A program made the position numbers and the translations under genes. The notes beneath the pieces are model-generated. The model did no database searches. It saw only the letters and a list, made by a program, of their open reading frames with translations, and had not been told where the DNA came from. A stretch of DNA of 64,000 nucleotides from Allocoprococcus sp004560705. GTDB lineage: Bacteria; Bacillota; Clostridia; Lachnospirales; Lachnospiraceae. Shown piece by piece: positions 15,217 through 23,740 of this stretch (positions are counted from its first letter, which is position 1; every line of letters begins with the position of its first letter). Where the stretch lies: the NCBI RefSeq assembly GCF_052065755.1, contig NZ_JBQHTK010000006.1, positions 1-64,000 of the forward strand, written 5' to 3'.

Positions 15217-15993
15217 ATGATAGATAAAAAAGAATTTTTGGAAACATATAATCTGTCCGAGGAGGAGTTCCGGGAAGCGCAGATTTCATGGGAAGAGCTG
15301 ACTGCGATCTACGAGGATTATCAGGGAATCGAGGGACATTTGCGCGATATCGGCAAAGATTTTGTGGACGATTATTTATATGATATTGAAAAAGCGGGAA
15401 TCCATTCATACCGATACCGTACCAAGGAGCCGGGGCATCTTCTGGAGAAGATCATCCGGAAACGGAGAGAAAACATGGGGAAATTCTCCCGCCTGGACCG
15501 GACGAACTACCACAAGTTTATTACAGATCTGATTGGGATTCGGGTGTTTTTCCTGTACCGGGAAGATTGGGTGTATTTCCACAATTATTTGACCAGTGTG
15601 TTTGAAAATAAACCGGAGCAGTATGTTGAAAATCGAATTGAGGATTTTGATGACGACATCAATCATTATTATATCGCGGAACGCCCGAAAGTCTATAAGC
15701 GTTCCGGAGACACAAAGATTTATGACCGGAATCTGATCGAGATCCGGGCAGACGGGATTTACCGTTCACTCCACTATATTGTGAAATATAAAGGCTATTA
15801 TGTAGAAATTCAGGGAAGAACGCTCTTCGAGGAAGGCTGGAGCGAGATCGACCATGACATTGTCTATCCTTATTATAAAGACGATGAGATGCTGACCGAC
15901 TTCTCGAAACTTCTGAACCGGCTGTCGGGCATGGCGGATGAGATGAGTTCCTATTTCCGGCGCATGAAAGAGGAGCGGGAGGAGAAGGAATAG
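15217..15993 (+). CDS. GTP pyrophosphokinase family protein (RelA/SpoT synthetase domain only)
   Basis: This 258-residue protein has the RelA/SpoT nucleotidyltransferase fold: an RYRTKEPGHLLEKIIRKR-type substrate segment, DLIGIRVFF, YRSLHYIV, and VEIQGRTLFEEGWSEIDH with the catalytic acidic residue. There is no HD hydrolase, TGS or ACT domain, so it is a small alarmone synthetase-like enzyme that may make (p)ppGpp from GTP or GDP and ATP. Its ribosome binding site is held in a predicted hairpin. The downstream trmO starts 34 bases later and may be co-transcribed. Confidence 0.83.
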   Translation: MIDKKEFLETYNLSEEEFREAQISWEELTAIYEDYQGIEGHLRDIGKDFVDDYLYDIEKAGIHSYRYRTKEPGHLLEKIIRKRRENMGKFSRLDRTNYHKFITDLIGIRVFFLYREDWVYFHNYLTSVFENKPEQYVENRIEDFDDDINHYYIAERPKVYKRSGDTKIYDRNLIEIRADGIYRSLHYIVKYKGYYVEIQGRTLFEEGWSEIDHDIVYPYYKDDEMLTDFSKLLNRLSGMADEMSSYFRRMKEEREEKE

Positions 15994-16027
15994 AAATAGA
16001 AATGGGAATGGGAGGGATAGGTGTGAA

Positions 16028-16711
16028 ATGGAATTGAAGAAAATAGCCGTGATCCATACGGATTTTCCAGAGAAATTCGGGATTCCGAGGCAGAGTAATT
16101 TGGCGGACACGCGCGGAAGAATTGTTTTAGAAGAAGAATACCGAAGAGAAGAGGCGGTCCGGGGGCTGGAAGACTATTCATATCTTTGGCTGATATGGGA
16201 ATTCTCCGAAGGAAAACGGGAAGAATGGAGTCCTACCGTACGTCCACCGCGGCTCGGAGGAAACTGCCGGATGGGAGTCTTTGCGACCAGATCACCTTTT
16301 CGCCCGAATCCCCTCGGGCTTTCCAGTGTGAAACTTGATCGAATTGAAGTAACAGAAAAGGAAGGTCCTGTTCTTTATGTGACCGGAGCCGATCTGCTTG
16401 ACGGGACGCCGATTTACGATATCAAGCCTTATTTGCCATATGTGGACAGTCATCCGGAAGCGAAAAGCGGATTTGCCGGGAAAGTGCAGGACTATGCTCT
16501 TTCCGTGTGTGATGAAAATGGAGTGTTGGATGGAATCGGAGAAGAAGATAGAAAGGTGCTTTTTCAGATTCTTGAACAGGATCCGCGGCCATCTTATCAG
16601 AATGATCCGGAGCGGATCTATGGAATGGCTTACGCGGGGATGAATGTGAAGTTTCGTGTGGAGGGGGAGAAATTGTTTATCGTTGGGGTGGAAAGTGAGG
16701 ACACCATATGA
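16028..16711 (+). CDS. trmO: tRNA (N6-threonylcarbamoyladenosine(37)-N6)-methyltransferase TrmO
   Basis: A 227-residue TsaA/TrmO family protein that methylates t6A37 in certain tRNAs. It shows the family signatures HTDFPEKFGIPRQ near the N-terminus, GVFATRSPFRPNPLGLS (about 85-101), and DLLDGTPIYDIKPYLPYVD (about 122-140). The C-terminal extension of about 80 residues is usual in this family. Its stop overlaps the following dihydrouridine synthase start by four bases, coupling two tRNA-modification genes. Confidence 0.9.
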   Translation: MELKKIAVIHTDFPEKFGIPRQSNLADTRGRIVLEEEYRREEAVRGLEDYSYLWLIWEFSEGKREEWSPTVRPPRLGGNCRMGVFATRSPFRPNPLGLSSVKLDRIEVTEKEGPVLYVTGADLLDGTPIYDIKPYLPYVDSHPEAKSGFAGKVQDYALSVCDENGVLDGIGEEDRKVLFQILEQDPRPSYQNDPERIYGMAYAGMNVKFRVEGEKLFIVGVESEDTI

Positions 16712-17649
16712 AATACTATATGGCACCACTGGAAGGAATCACGGGATACATTTACCGGAGAACATACCATGAATTGTTCGAACCGGCTGACAAATACTTC
16801 ATTCCCTTTCTGACACCGAATCAGAAAGGGAAATTCAGTTCCAGGGAGCTGAATGATATTTTGCCGGAGCATAATAAAGGAATGTATACTGTTCCGCAGA
16901 TTCTGACGAATCGGTCGGAAGAGTTTATTTTTTGTGCGCAGAAACTGGAGGAGGAATTCGGATATCAGGAAGTGAATCTTAATCTGGGTTGTCCGTCCAA
17001 AACAGTGGTATCCCGATACCGCGGATCGGGTTTCCTGATCAAAACGGATGACCTGGAACGCTTCCTGGATGAAATATTTGAAGCGCTGGATATGAGGATT
17101 TCCGTCAAGACCAGGATCGGAAAATGGGATGAGGAAGAGTTTGATGAACTGCTTCGGATCTACAATCGTTTTCCAATGGAAGAACTGATCGTTCATCCGA
17201 GGCTCCAACAGGATTATTATAAGAATACTCCGAATCTGGAAGCTTTCGAAAAAGCGACAGAAGAGAGCGCAAACCGGCTTTGTTATAACGGCGATATTTT
17301 TACGGTTGAAGATTATGCAAAATGGAAAGAACGATTTCCGCGGACGGAAATGCTTATGATGGGGCGGGGGATTTTAAGGAATCCCGGACTGATCGGAATG
17401 ATAAAAGGTAAAGGGGCTCCGGAAAAAGAAAGAATTCATGAGTTTCACGACCGCCTTTTGAAAGAATATATAGAAGTGAACTCCGGGGATACGCCGGTTC
17501 TATTTAAAATGAAAGAACTCTGGGCATACATGGGAGAAATGTTTCCGGATTCCGGTAAATATCTGAAAAAAATAAAAAAGGCACAGAAGGTGGAGATTTA
17601 TGAGAAGGCTGTAGACGAATTGTTTCTGGCGTGCGATATGAAGATCTGA
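16708..17649 (+). CDS. tRNA-dihydrouridine synthase
   Basis: A 313-residue FMN-dependent Dus family enzyme that reduces uridines in the tRNA D-loop. It begins with the MAPLEGITG flavin loop and has the NLNLGCPSKTV motif with the catalytic cysteine (about residue 97), SVKTRIG, and the phosphate-binding MGRGILRNP. The exact subfamily and target position are uncertain. It overlaps trmO by four bases. Confidence 0.88.
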   Translation: MKYYMAPLEGITGYIYRRTYHELFEPADKYFIPFLTPNQKGKFSSRELNDILPEHNKGMYTVPQILTNRSEEFIFCAQKLEEEFGYQEVNLNLGCPSKTVVSRYRGSGFLIKTDDLERFLDEIFEALDMRISVKTRIGKWDEEEFDELLRIYNRFPMEELIVHPRLQQDYYKNTPNLEAFEKATEESANRLCYNGDIFTVEDYAKWKERFPRTEMLMMGRGILRNPGLIGMIKGKGAPEKERIHEFHDRLLKEYIEVNSGDTPVLFKMKELWAYMGEMFPDSGKYLKKIKKAQKVEIYEKAVDELFLACDMKI

Positions 17650-17780
17650 GAAAAGAAAACATGAGTTGAGAAATTCTGAGATAAGGAAATATGAAATAAG
17701 AAATTCTTTGTGTATGGGAAGAGTTTATGATATGATAGTCCTGATTGTGAAATTTAAAGAATAAAAGTGAGGTGTCACAA

Positions 17781-18539
17781 ATGGATAAATACTTAGAAGA
17801 AGTGGAGAAGAAGGCGGCGATTCTGATCGATGCGCTTCCGTATATCCGCGATTTCAGCCAGAAAATTATCGTGATCGAATACGGCTGCAGCGAGTGGCTG
17901 AGCGGGATGGAAGAACAGCAGTTGATGAAGGACATCGTTCTTCTTAAAAGCGTAGGCATGTATCCGGTCGTTGTGCATGACACGCGAATGGGAATGGACA
18001 AGTTCCGTGAGAACAAGCGGATCGCAAAGCTCTTGGAACTCTGTGGAGTGAAGGCAATCGGCGTTTGCGGAATCGACGTGCAGACGTTACATATGATTCT
18101 GGATAACGATTACATTCCGGTCATCGTTCCGAATGATATTGATAATGAATCCGAGTATATTGACCCGAAGGAGACGGCATTGGAAATTGCAGTCCGGCTT
18201 GGGGCAGATAAGCTGATCTATCTTTCTAAATATCCCGGAATCTATATAGATGAAAGCCACAAGGAGGTCTATCCGCGCCTTACCGTGCCGGCAGTGCGTT
18301 CGCTGGAAAAAGAAAGAAATTTCCCGGAGGGACTCAGGAAAATTCTGGACTTTGCATTGCTTGCGACAGAACAGGGAGTTAACCGGGTACATATGCTGGA
18401 CGGCAGGATCCGCCATGTGCTTCTTCTGGAATTTTTCAGCGTTGCAGGTGCGGGAACGATCATCATCAAAGATGAAAACAAACTCTATGATCACGAGCTG
18501 AAGAATAAGAATATCATTGAGTATAAAGAAAAAGAGTAA
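17781..18539 (+). CDS. Degenerate acetylglutamate kinase-like protein (amino acid kinase fold)
   Basis: This 252-residue protein is related to N-acetylglutamate kinase ArgB: DIVLLKSVGMYPVVVH (51-66) and the C-terminal GVNRVHMLDGRIRHVLLLEFF match well. The functional loops are altered. The ATP-site lysine of VVKYGG is Glu33 in IEYGC, and the substrate loop HGGGP is replaced by HDTRM after His66. It may be a non-catalytic or repurposed paralog. The start at 17781 has GAGGTG six bases upstream. It stands alone, with no arg genes adjacent. Confidence 0.65.
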   Translation: MDKYLEEVEKKAAILIDALPYIRDFSQKIIVIEYGCSEWLSGMEEQQLMKDIVLLKSVGMYPVVVHDTRMGMDKFRENKRIAKLLELCGVKAIGVCGIDVQTLHMILDNDYIPVIVPNDIDNESEYIDPKETALEIAVRLGADKLIYLSKYPGIYIDESHKEVYPRLTVPAVRSLEKERNFPEGLRKILDFALLATEQGVNRVHMLDGRIRHVLLLEFFSVAGAGTIIIKDENKLYDHELKNKNIIEYKEKE

Positions 18540-18592
18540 CTGGATCGTTACGGGAAAAAATAGAATCTAAAGGATACACAAGGTAACTAATC

Positions 18593-19507
18593 ATGAAGAA
18601 AATGAGTTTGAAAAATATTACAATGCTGTTTCTGACGGCATTTATCTGGGGCGTCGCGTTCGTGGCGCAGAGCGTGGGGATGAATTACATCGGGCCATTC
18701 ACGTTCAGCTGCGTGCGGTCGATCCTGGGAGGAATCGTGCTGATTCCGTGCATCTGGTTTCTGGATCGTTTGAAAATGAAAGAAGAAGGGGTAACGGAAA
18801 AGCGCACGATGTCAGAAAAAGAGAAGAAGACCCTTCTCATAGGAGGAATTTGCTGTGGGATTGCGTTGTGTGTGGCATCCAATCTGCAGCAGTTTGGTGT
18901 GAAATACACGACCGTCGGAAAGGCAGGTTTTATCACCGCATTATACATCGTGCTGGTGCCGATCTTTGGAATTTTCCTGAAGAAGAAAGTAGGAGTGAAG
19001 GTGTGGATCAGCGTGGCAATCTCAGTCGTGGGACTGTACCTGCTCTGCATGACCGAGAAACTTTCTATCAGCAAAGGTGATTTTCTGGTACTTCTATGTG
19101 CCATTGTATTTTCCATCCATATCCTGGTGATCGATCATTTCTCACCGCTGGTGGACGGCGTGCGTATGTCCTGCATCCAGTTCTGGATTACGGGAATTCT
19201 CTCCGCGATCCCGATGTTTCTCTTTGAAAAGCCATCACTGTCCGCCATTTTTGCGGCTGCGGTTCCGCTGCTTTATGCAGGTGTGATGTCCAGTGGAGTT
19301 GCCTATACACTTCAGATCGTGGCCCAGAAAGATGCGGACCCGACGGTGGCTTCCCTGATCCTGAGTCTTGAATCCGTGTTCTCCGTGCTGGCCGGATGGG
19401 TGGTACTCGGACAGGTGATGAGCATGCGAGAAATCTGCGGATGCGTGCTGATGTTTGCCGCTATCATACTTGCACAGCTTCCGGAAAGAAAAACAGTTCA
19501 GCCGTAA
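18593..19507 (+). CDS. DMT superfamily (EamA) transporter
   Basis: A 304-residue membrane protein with ten predicted helices arranged as two EamA repeats. The N-terminal FIWGVAFVAQSVGMNYIGPFTF motif and the second-repeat SLESVFSVLAGWVVLGQ motif are characteristic. Such proteins export amino acids, metabolites or drugs; the substrate is unknown. A basic loop of about 25 residues lies between helices 2 and 3. Confidence 0.85.
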   Translation: MKKMSLKNITMLFLTAFIWGVAFVAQSVGMNYIGPFTFSCVRSILGGIVLIPCIWFLDRLKMKEEGVTEKRTMSEKEKKTLLIGGICCGIALCVASNLQQFGVKYTTVGKAGFITALYIVLVPIFGIFLKKKVGVKVWISVAISVVGLYLLCMTEKLSISKGDFLVLLCAIVFSIHILVIDHFSPLVDGVRMSCIQFWITGILSAIPMFLFEKPSLSAIFAAAVPLLYAGVMSSGVAYTLQIVAQKDADPTVASLILSLESVFSVLAGWVVLGQVMSMREICGCVLMFAAIILAQLPERKTVQP

Positions 19508-19551
19508 GGATGAATCGGTGACTGGAAAGAGAACCAGGAAAGAAATAGAAC

Positions 19552-19580
19552 TTCCATTTTAAAAACAGGTATGATATACT
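19552..19580 (+). promoter_or_regulatory. Promoter of the pyrH-frr-uppS-cdsA-dxr-rseP cluster
   Basis: TTCCAT (19552-19557) and TATACT (19575-19580) spaced by 17 bp, about 54 bases before the pyrH start. Confidence 0.55.
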
Positions 19581-19633
19581 ATTTACATAGTGCGAGCTAT
19601 ATGCAAACTGAAAAGACAGGAGCAAGAAGACAG

Positions 19634-20329
19634 ATGAAGAGAGTACTTTTAAAATTAAGCGGAGAAGCGCTTGCAGGTGATAAGAAGACAGGGTTTGACG
19701 AAGCAACATGTATCGGGGTTGCCGAGCAGGTGAAGAAGATTGTGGACCAGGGCATTCAGGTGGCGATCGTGACCGGAGGAGGTAACTTCTGGAGAGGAAG
19801 AACCAGCGAGACGATCGACAGAACGAAGGCAGACCAGATTGGTATGTTGGCAACGGTCATGAACTGTATCTATGTATCCGATATTTTCCGTCATGTGGGT
19901 ATGAAGACAGAAGTATTTACCCCGTTCGTCTGCGGTGCATTTACCACATTATTTTCCAAGGATGCCGCAGTAGAAGCACTGAACGAAGGAAAGGTTGTTT
20001 TCTTCGCAGGAGGAACGGGACATCCGTATTTTTCAACGGATACAGGAGCAGTATTAAGAGCAATCGAGATCGAAGCGGATGCGATGCTCCTTGCAAAGGC
20101 AATTGACGGTATCTATGACAGTGATCCGAAGGTAAACCCAGAGGCGAAGAAGTACGATGAGATTTCCATTCAGGAGATCATCGATAAGAAGCTGATGGCA
20201 GTGGATCTGACCGCATCCATTATGTGTCTTGAGAATAAGATGCCGATGCTGGTATTCGGACTGAACGAAGAAAATAGTATTGTTGAGACTATGAGCGGAC
20301 ACTTTACCGGCACGAAAGTTACGGTATAG
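19634..20329 (+). CDS. pyrH: UMP kinase
   Basis: The 231-residue bacterial uridylate kinase phosphorylates UMP to UDP. It has the amino acid kinase signatures LLKLSGEAL, TGGGNFWRGR, and GTGHPYFSTDT (about 125-140) with DSDPKVNPEAKKYD. I chose the ATG at 19634 because homology begins there with MKRVLLKLSG; an earlier in-frame ATG at 19571 overlaps the promoter. It heads a conserved pyrH-frr-uppS-cdsA-dxr-rseP arrangement linking translation and envelope synthesis. Confidence 0.96.
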   Translation: MKRVLLKLSGEALAGDKKTGFDEATCIGVAEQVKKIVDQGIQVAIVTGGGNFWRGRTSETIDRTKADQIGMLATVMNCIYVSDIFRHVGMKTEVFTPFVCGAFTTLFSKDAAVEALNEGKVVFFAGGTGHPYFSTDTGAVLRAIEIEADAMLLAKAIDGIYDSDPKVNPEAKKYDEISIQEIIDKKLMAVDLTASIMCLENKMPMLVFGLNEENSIVETMSGHFTGTKVTV

Positions 20330-20357
20330 GACGCTTGAATTAGAGGAGGAAGAAACC

Positions 20358-20909
20358 ATGAATGAAAGATGTAAAGTATACGAGGAGAAGATGCAGAAGA
20401 CACTGAAGAATCTGGATGGAGAGCTTGCATCAATCCGTGCAGGAAGAGCGAATCCGAATATTTTGAATAAACTGACGGTTGATTATTACGGAACACCGAC
20501 TCCGATTCAGCAGGTAGCGAACATCTCCGTACCGGAAGCACGTTTGATCCAGATCCAGCCATGGGAGAAGAAGCTGATCCGTGAAATTGAGAAGGCAATC
20601 CAGATGTCAGACATCGGAATCAACCCGACAAACGACGGCAGTGTGATTCGCCTGGTATTTCCGGAACTGACCGAGGAACGAAGAAAAGAACTCGTGAAGG
20701 ATGTTAAGAAGAAAGGTGAGGCAGCTAAAGTGGCAGTCCGCAATATCCGCCGCGACGGCAACGATGCATTTAAGAAATTAAAAGGCACCGAAGTTTCAGA
20801 GGATGAGATCAAGGATATGGAAGAAGATCTGCAGAAACTGACCGATAAATATATCAAGGAAGTTGATAAATCTGTAGAAGCGAAATCCAAGGAAGTTATG
20901 ACTGTATAA
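20358..20909 (+). CDS. frr: Ribosome recycling factor
   Basis: A 183-residue factor that, with EF-G, splits post-termination ribosomes. The family signatures ASIRAGRANPNIL and VDYYGTPTPIQQVA (domain I/II boundary) are intact, and the length is normal. It follows pyrH by 28 bases with AGAGGAGGAA as ribosome binding site. A terminator-like hairpin at 20931-20956 follows. Confidence 0.97.
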   Translation: MNERCKVYEEKMQKTLKNLDGELASIRAGRANPNILNKLTVDYYGTPTPIQQVANISVPEARLIQIQPWEKKLIREIEKAIQMSDIGINPTNDGSVIRLVFPELTEERRKELVKDVKKKGEAAKVAVRNIRRDGNDAFKKLKGTEVSEDEIKDMEEDLQKLTDKYIKEVDKSVEAKSKEVMTV

Positions 20910-20930
20910 CAAGTTGTGATAGAAAGAGGA

Positions 20931-20966
20931 GGGGCAGCAAAGAAACCTGCAGCCCCTTTATTCTGT
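20931..20966 (+). terminator. Hairpin terminator or attenuator after frr
   Basis: GGGGC (20931-20935) pairs with GCCCC (20952-20956), with an inner GCA/TGC pair, and is followed by T-rich sequence. It lies between frr and uppS, so it may only attenuate transcription into the envelope genes. Confidence 0.6.
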
Positions 20967-21021
20967 TTTATAGAAAGTGCATAGGACGGAATTTTATCTG
21001 GAATGCACGGGAGGAAAAAGT

Positions 21022-21738
21022 ATGAACGTACCACAGCATATCGCAATTATCCTGGATGGCAACGGCCGCTGGGCGAAGTCGAAAGGGATGCCGAGAAATT
21101 ACGGTCATGCTCAGGGGAGTAAGAATGTAGAGAAGATCTGTGAAGTGGCATATAAGATGGGAGTCAAATATCTGACCGTCTATGCATTTTCCACAGAGAA
21201 CTGGAACCGTCCGCAAAGTGAAGTGGACGCACTGATGACACTGCTTCGCAATTATATGAAGACCTGTCTGAAAACGGCGGAGAAGAACCGCATGAAGGTA
21301 CGGGTGATCGGAGACAAGACCCGTCTGGATGACGATATCCGTACCCGGATCGAAGAACTGGAAGAGGCATCGAAGAATAACGACGGGCTGAATTTTCAGA
21401 TTGCGATCAACTACGGCAGCCGCGACGAGATGGTCCGTGCCATGCGGAAAATGATGAAAGACTGTGAGGCAGGAAAGATCACTTCCGATGAAGTGACCGA
21501 AGAAGTATTTGAAAGCTATCTGGACACCCACGGAATTCCGGACCCGGATCTGCTGATCCGGACCAGCGGCGAACTCAGATTATCCAATTATCTGTTATGG
21601 CAGCTGGCTTATACCGAATTCTATTTCACCGACGTTCCGTGGCCGGATTTCACAAAAGAAGAATTAGAAAAGGCTATTATGCAATATAATAACAGAGACA
21701 GACGTTACGGTAAGATAAAGGAGGAAGAAGATGTTTAA
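21022..21738 (+). CDS. uppS: Isoprenyl transferase (undecaprenyl diphosphate synthase)
   Basis: This 238-residue cis-prenyltransferase condenses isopentenyl diphosphate units to make the C55 lipid carrier for cell-wall synthesis. LDGNGRWA (11-18, catalytic Asp12), HAQGSKN, and the IRTSGELRLSNYLLWQ and YTEFYFTDVPWPDF segments are canonical. I start at the ATG at 21022, with GGGAGG upstream, because homology begins at NVPQHIAIILDGNG. It overlaps cdsA by eight bases. Confidence 0.96.
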   Translation: MNVPQHIAIILDGNGRWAKSKGMPRNYGHAQGSKNVEKICEVAYKMGVKYLTVYAFSTENWNRPQSEVDALMTLLRNYMKTCLKTAEKNRMKVRVIGDKTRLDDDIRTRIEELEEASKNNDGLNFQIAINYGSRDEMVRAMRKMMKDCEAGKITSDEVTEEVFESYLDTHGIPDPDLLIRTSGELRLSNYLLWQLAYTEFYFTDVPWPDFTKEELEKAIMQYNNRDRRYGKIKEEEDV

Positions 21739-22534
21739 GACAAGACTTCTCAGCGGAATTGTACTGGTCATCATCGCATTTCTGACCATTTATAGCGGAG
21801 GATATGTGTTATGGACTACACTGGCTCTGGTCAGCCTGATCGGACTCAGAGAACTCTATCAGGTCGTCAAATGTGAGAAGAATCCGCTTGGAATCGCAGG
21901 ATATCTGGCTGCGATCGCCTACTACGTGGTGCTCCTTGCAGCTTCCGGTAATTTCCAGCTTCAGGTTATGGTATTCATCGCCGCACTGGTCGTTGTGATG
22001 GCAGTCTATGTATTTTCATTTCCGAAATTCAAATCAGATCAGGTTACGATGGTATACTTCGGGATCCTCTATGTGGCAGTTATGCTGTCCTTCATTTACC
22101 AGACGAGAAATCTGGAAGACGGACTGTTCCTCGTGGGACTCGTGTTCCTCTGCTCCTGGGGATGTGACACCTGTGCCTACTGTGTCGGAGTACTGATTGG
22201 AAAGCACAAAATGGCTCCGAAGCTGAGCCCGAAGAAATCCATCGAGGGCGCGGTCGGCGGTCTTGCGGGAGCCGCACTTCTCGGAGCACTTTACGCACTC
22301 GCCATCAACAGATGGGGCGGCACGACGGTCAGTCCGGCCGAATTTGCACTGATCTGTTTCGTGGGAGGCATGATCTCCATGATCGGAGATCTGGCAGCGT
22401 CAGCGATCAAACGAGACCACGATATTAAAGATTACGGAAAACTGATCCCGGGACACGGCGGTATCCTGGATCGATTTGACAGCGTGATTTTCACAGCACC
22501 TGTTATTTACTTTATGGCAATGGCAATCATGTAG
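21731..22534 (+). CDS. cdsA: Phosphatidate cytidylyltransferase
   Basis: A 267-residue membrane enzyme that makes CDP-diacylglycerol from CTP and phosphatidate. It has multiple hydrophobic helices, the cytosolic loop KLSPKKSIEGAVGGL, and the C-terminal signature SAIKRDHDIKDYGKLIPGHGGILDRFDS with its metal-binding acidic residues. It overlaps uppS and precedes dxr by 60 bases. Confidence 0.95.
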   Translation: MFKTRLLSGIVLVIIAFLTIYSGGYVLWTTLALVSLIGLRELYQVVKCEKNPLGIAGYLAAIAYYVVLLAASGNFQLQVMVFIAALVVVMAVYVFSFPKFKSDQVTMVYFGILYVAVMLSFIYQTRNLEDGLFLVGLVFLCSWGCDTCAYCVGVLIGKHKMAPKLSPKKSIEGAVGGLAGAALLGALYALAINRWGGTTVSPAEFALICFVGGMISMIGDLAASAIKRDHDIKDYGKLIPGHGGILDRFDSVIFTAPVIYFMAMAIM

Positions 22535-22594
22535 TGCTGCACGGCGGACCGTAACAAGTTTGGAAATAGAAAGCCATACAGGCAGGAGGCGCAA

Positions 22595-23737
22595 ATGAAA
22601 AAAATAGCAATACTTGGATCTACAGGGTCGATCGGAACACAGACCCTGGAAGTCGTAAGAGAGAATAAAGATATCGAAGTGCTTGCTCTTGCAGCCGGAA
22701 ATAATATCACATTGCTGGAGCAGCAGATCCGCGAATTCCATCCCAGACTCGTCGGCGTATGGGCCGAGGAGAAAGCCGAAGAACTGAAAAGCCGGATCCG
22801 CGACACCGGTACAAAGGTCGTAAGCGGAATGGACGGACTTCTGGAAATCGCACAGATCGAAGGAAGCGAGATACTGGTCACGGCGATCGTCGGAATGATC
22901 GGCATCCGGCCTACGATCGCAGCCATCGAAGCGGGCAAGGATATCGCACTGGCAAATAAAGAAACACTGGTAACGGCAGGGCACATCATCATGCCGCTGG
23001 CTAAGAAAATGGGTGTGAAGATCCTTCCGGTGGACAGCGAACACAGCGCGATCTTCCAATCCCTGCAGGGAAGCAGAAGGAGCGAAGTGAAGAAAATCCT
23101 TCTGACCGCATCAGGCGGACCGTTCCGCGGAAAGAAACAGGAGGATCTGCTGAATATCCGCGTTGAAGATGCACTGAAGCATCCGAACTGGGCAATGGGA
23201 CGCAAGATCACCATCGATTCTTCTACCATGGTCAACAAAGGACTCGAAGTGATGGAGGCAAAATGGCTTTTCGATGTCGATATCGATGATGTACAGGTGG
23301 TCGTTCAGCCACAGAGCGTAATCCATTCCATGGTTGAATTCGTAGACGGCGCGGTGATCGCACAGCTCGGCACGCCCGATATGAAGCTGCCGATCCAGTA
23401 CGCACTTTATTATCCGGAGAGACGATACCTTCCCGGAGACCGAGTCGATTTCTGGAAGATCGGACATCTGGATTTCGAAGAACCGGATATGGGTACGTTT
23501 TATGGTCTGGAACTCGCCTACGAGGCAGGACGGACAGGGGGAACACTGCCGACCGTATTTAACGCGGCAAATGAGCTGGCAGTCAGCCAGTTTTTGAACC
23601 GGGAGATCAAATACCTGGAAATTATAGAGATTATCGAGGATTGTATGAGAGCGCATAAGACGATTGAAAACCCGACTGTGGAACAAATACTGGAAACAGA
23701 AGCGGCAACCTATGAAAGAATCAGAAGCAGGAGGTAG
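22595..23737 (+). CDS. dxr: 1-deoxy-D-xylulose 5-phosphate reductoisomerase
   Basis: The 380-residue NADPH-dependent enzyme commits carbon to isoprenoids through the MEP pathway. GSTGSIGTQT (7-16) is the NADPH loop, ALANKETLV and PVDSEHSAIFQ contain the metal and substrate ligands, and ASGGPFRG and HPNWAMGRKITIDSSTM follow as expected. A GCAGGAGG site precedes the ATG. It supplies precursors for the neighbouring uppS. Confidence 0.97.
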   Translation: MKKIAILGSTGSIGTQTLEVVRENKDIEVLALAAGNNITLLEQQIREFHPRLVGVWAEEKAEELKSRIRDTGTKVVSGMDGLLEIAQIEGSEILVTAIVGMIGIRPTIAAIEAGKDIALANKETLVTAGHIIMPLAKKMGVKILPVDSEHSAIFQSLQGSRRSEVKKILLTASGGPFRGKKQEDLLNIRVEDALKHPNWAMGRKITIDSSTMVNKGLEVMEAKWLFDVDIDDVQVVVQPQSVIHSMVEFVDGAVIAQLGTPDMKLPIQYALYYPERRYLPGDRVDFWKIGHLDFEEPDMGTFYGLELAYEAGRTGGTLPTVFNAANELAVSQFLNREIKYLEIIEIIEDCMRAHKTIENPTVEQILETEAATYERIRSRR

Positions 23738-23740
23738 TAA

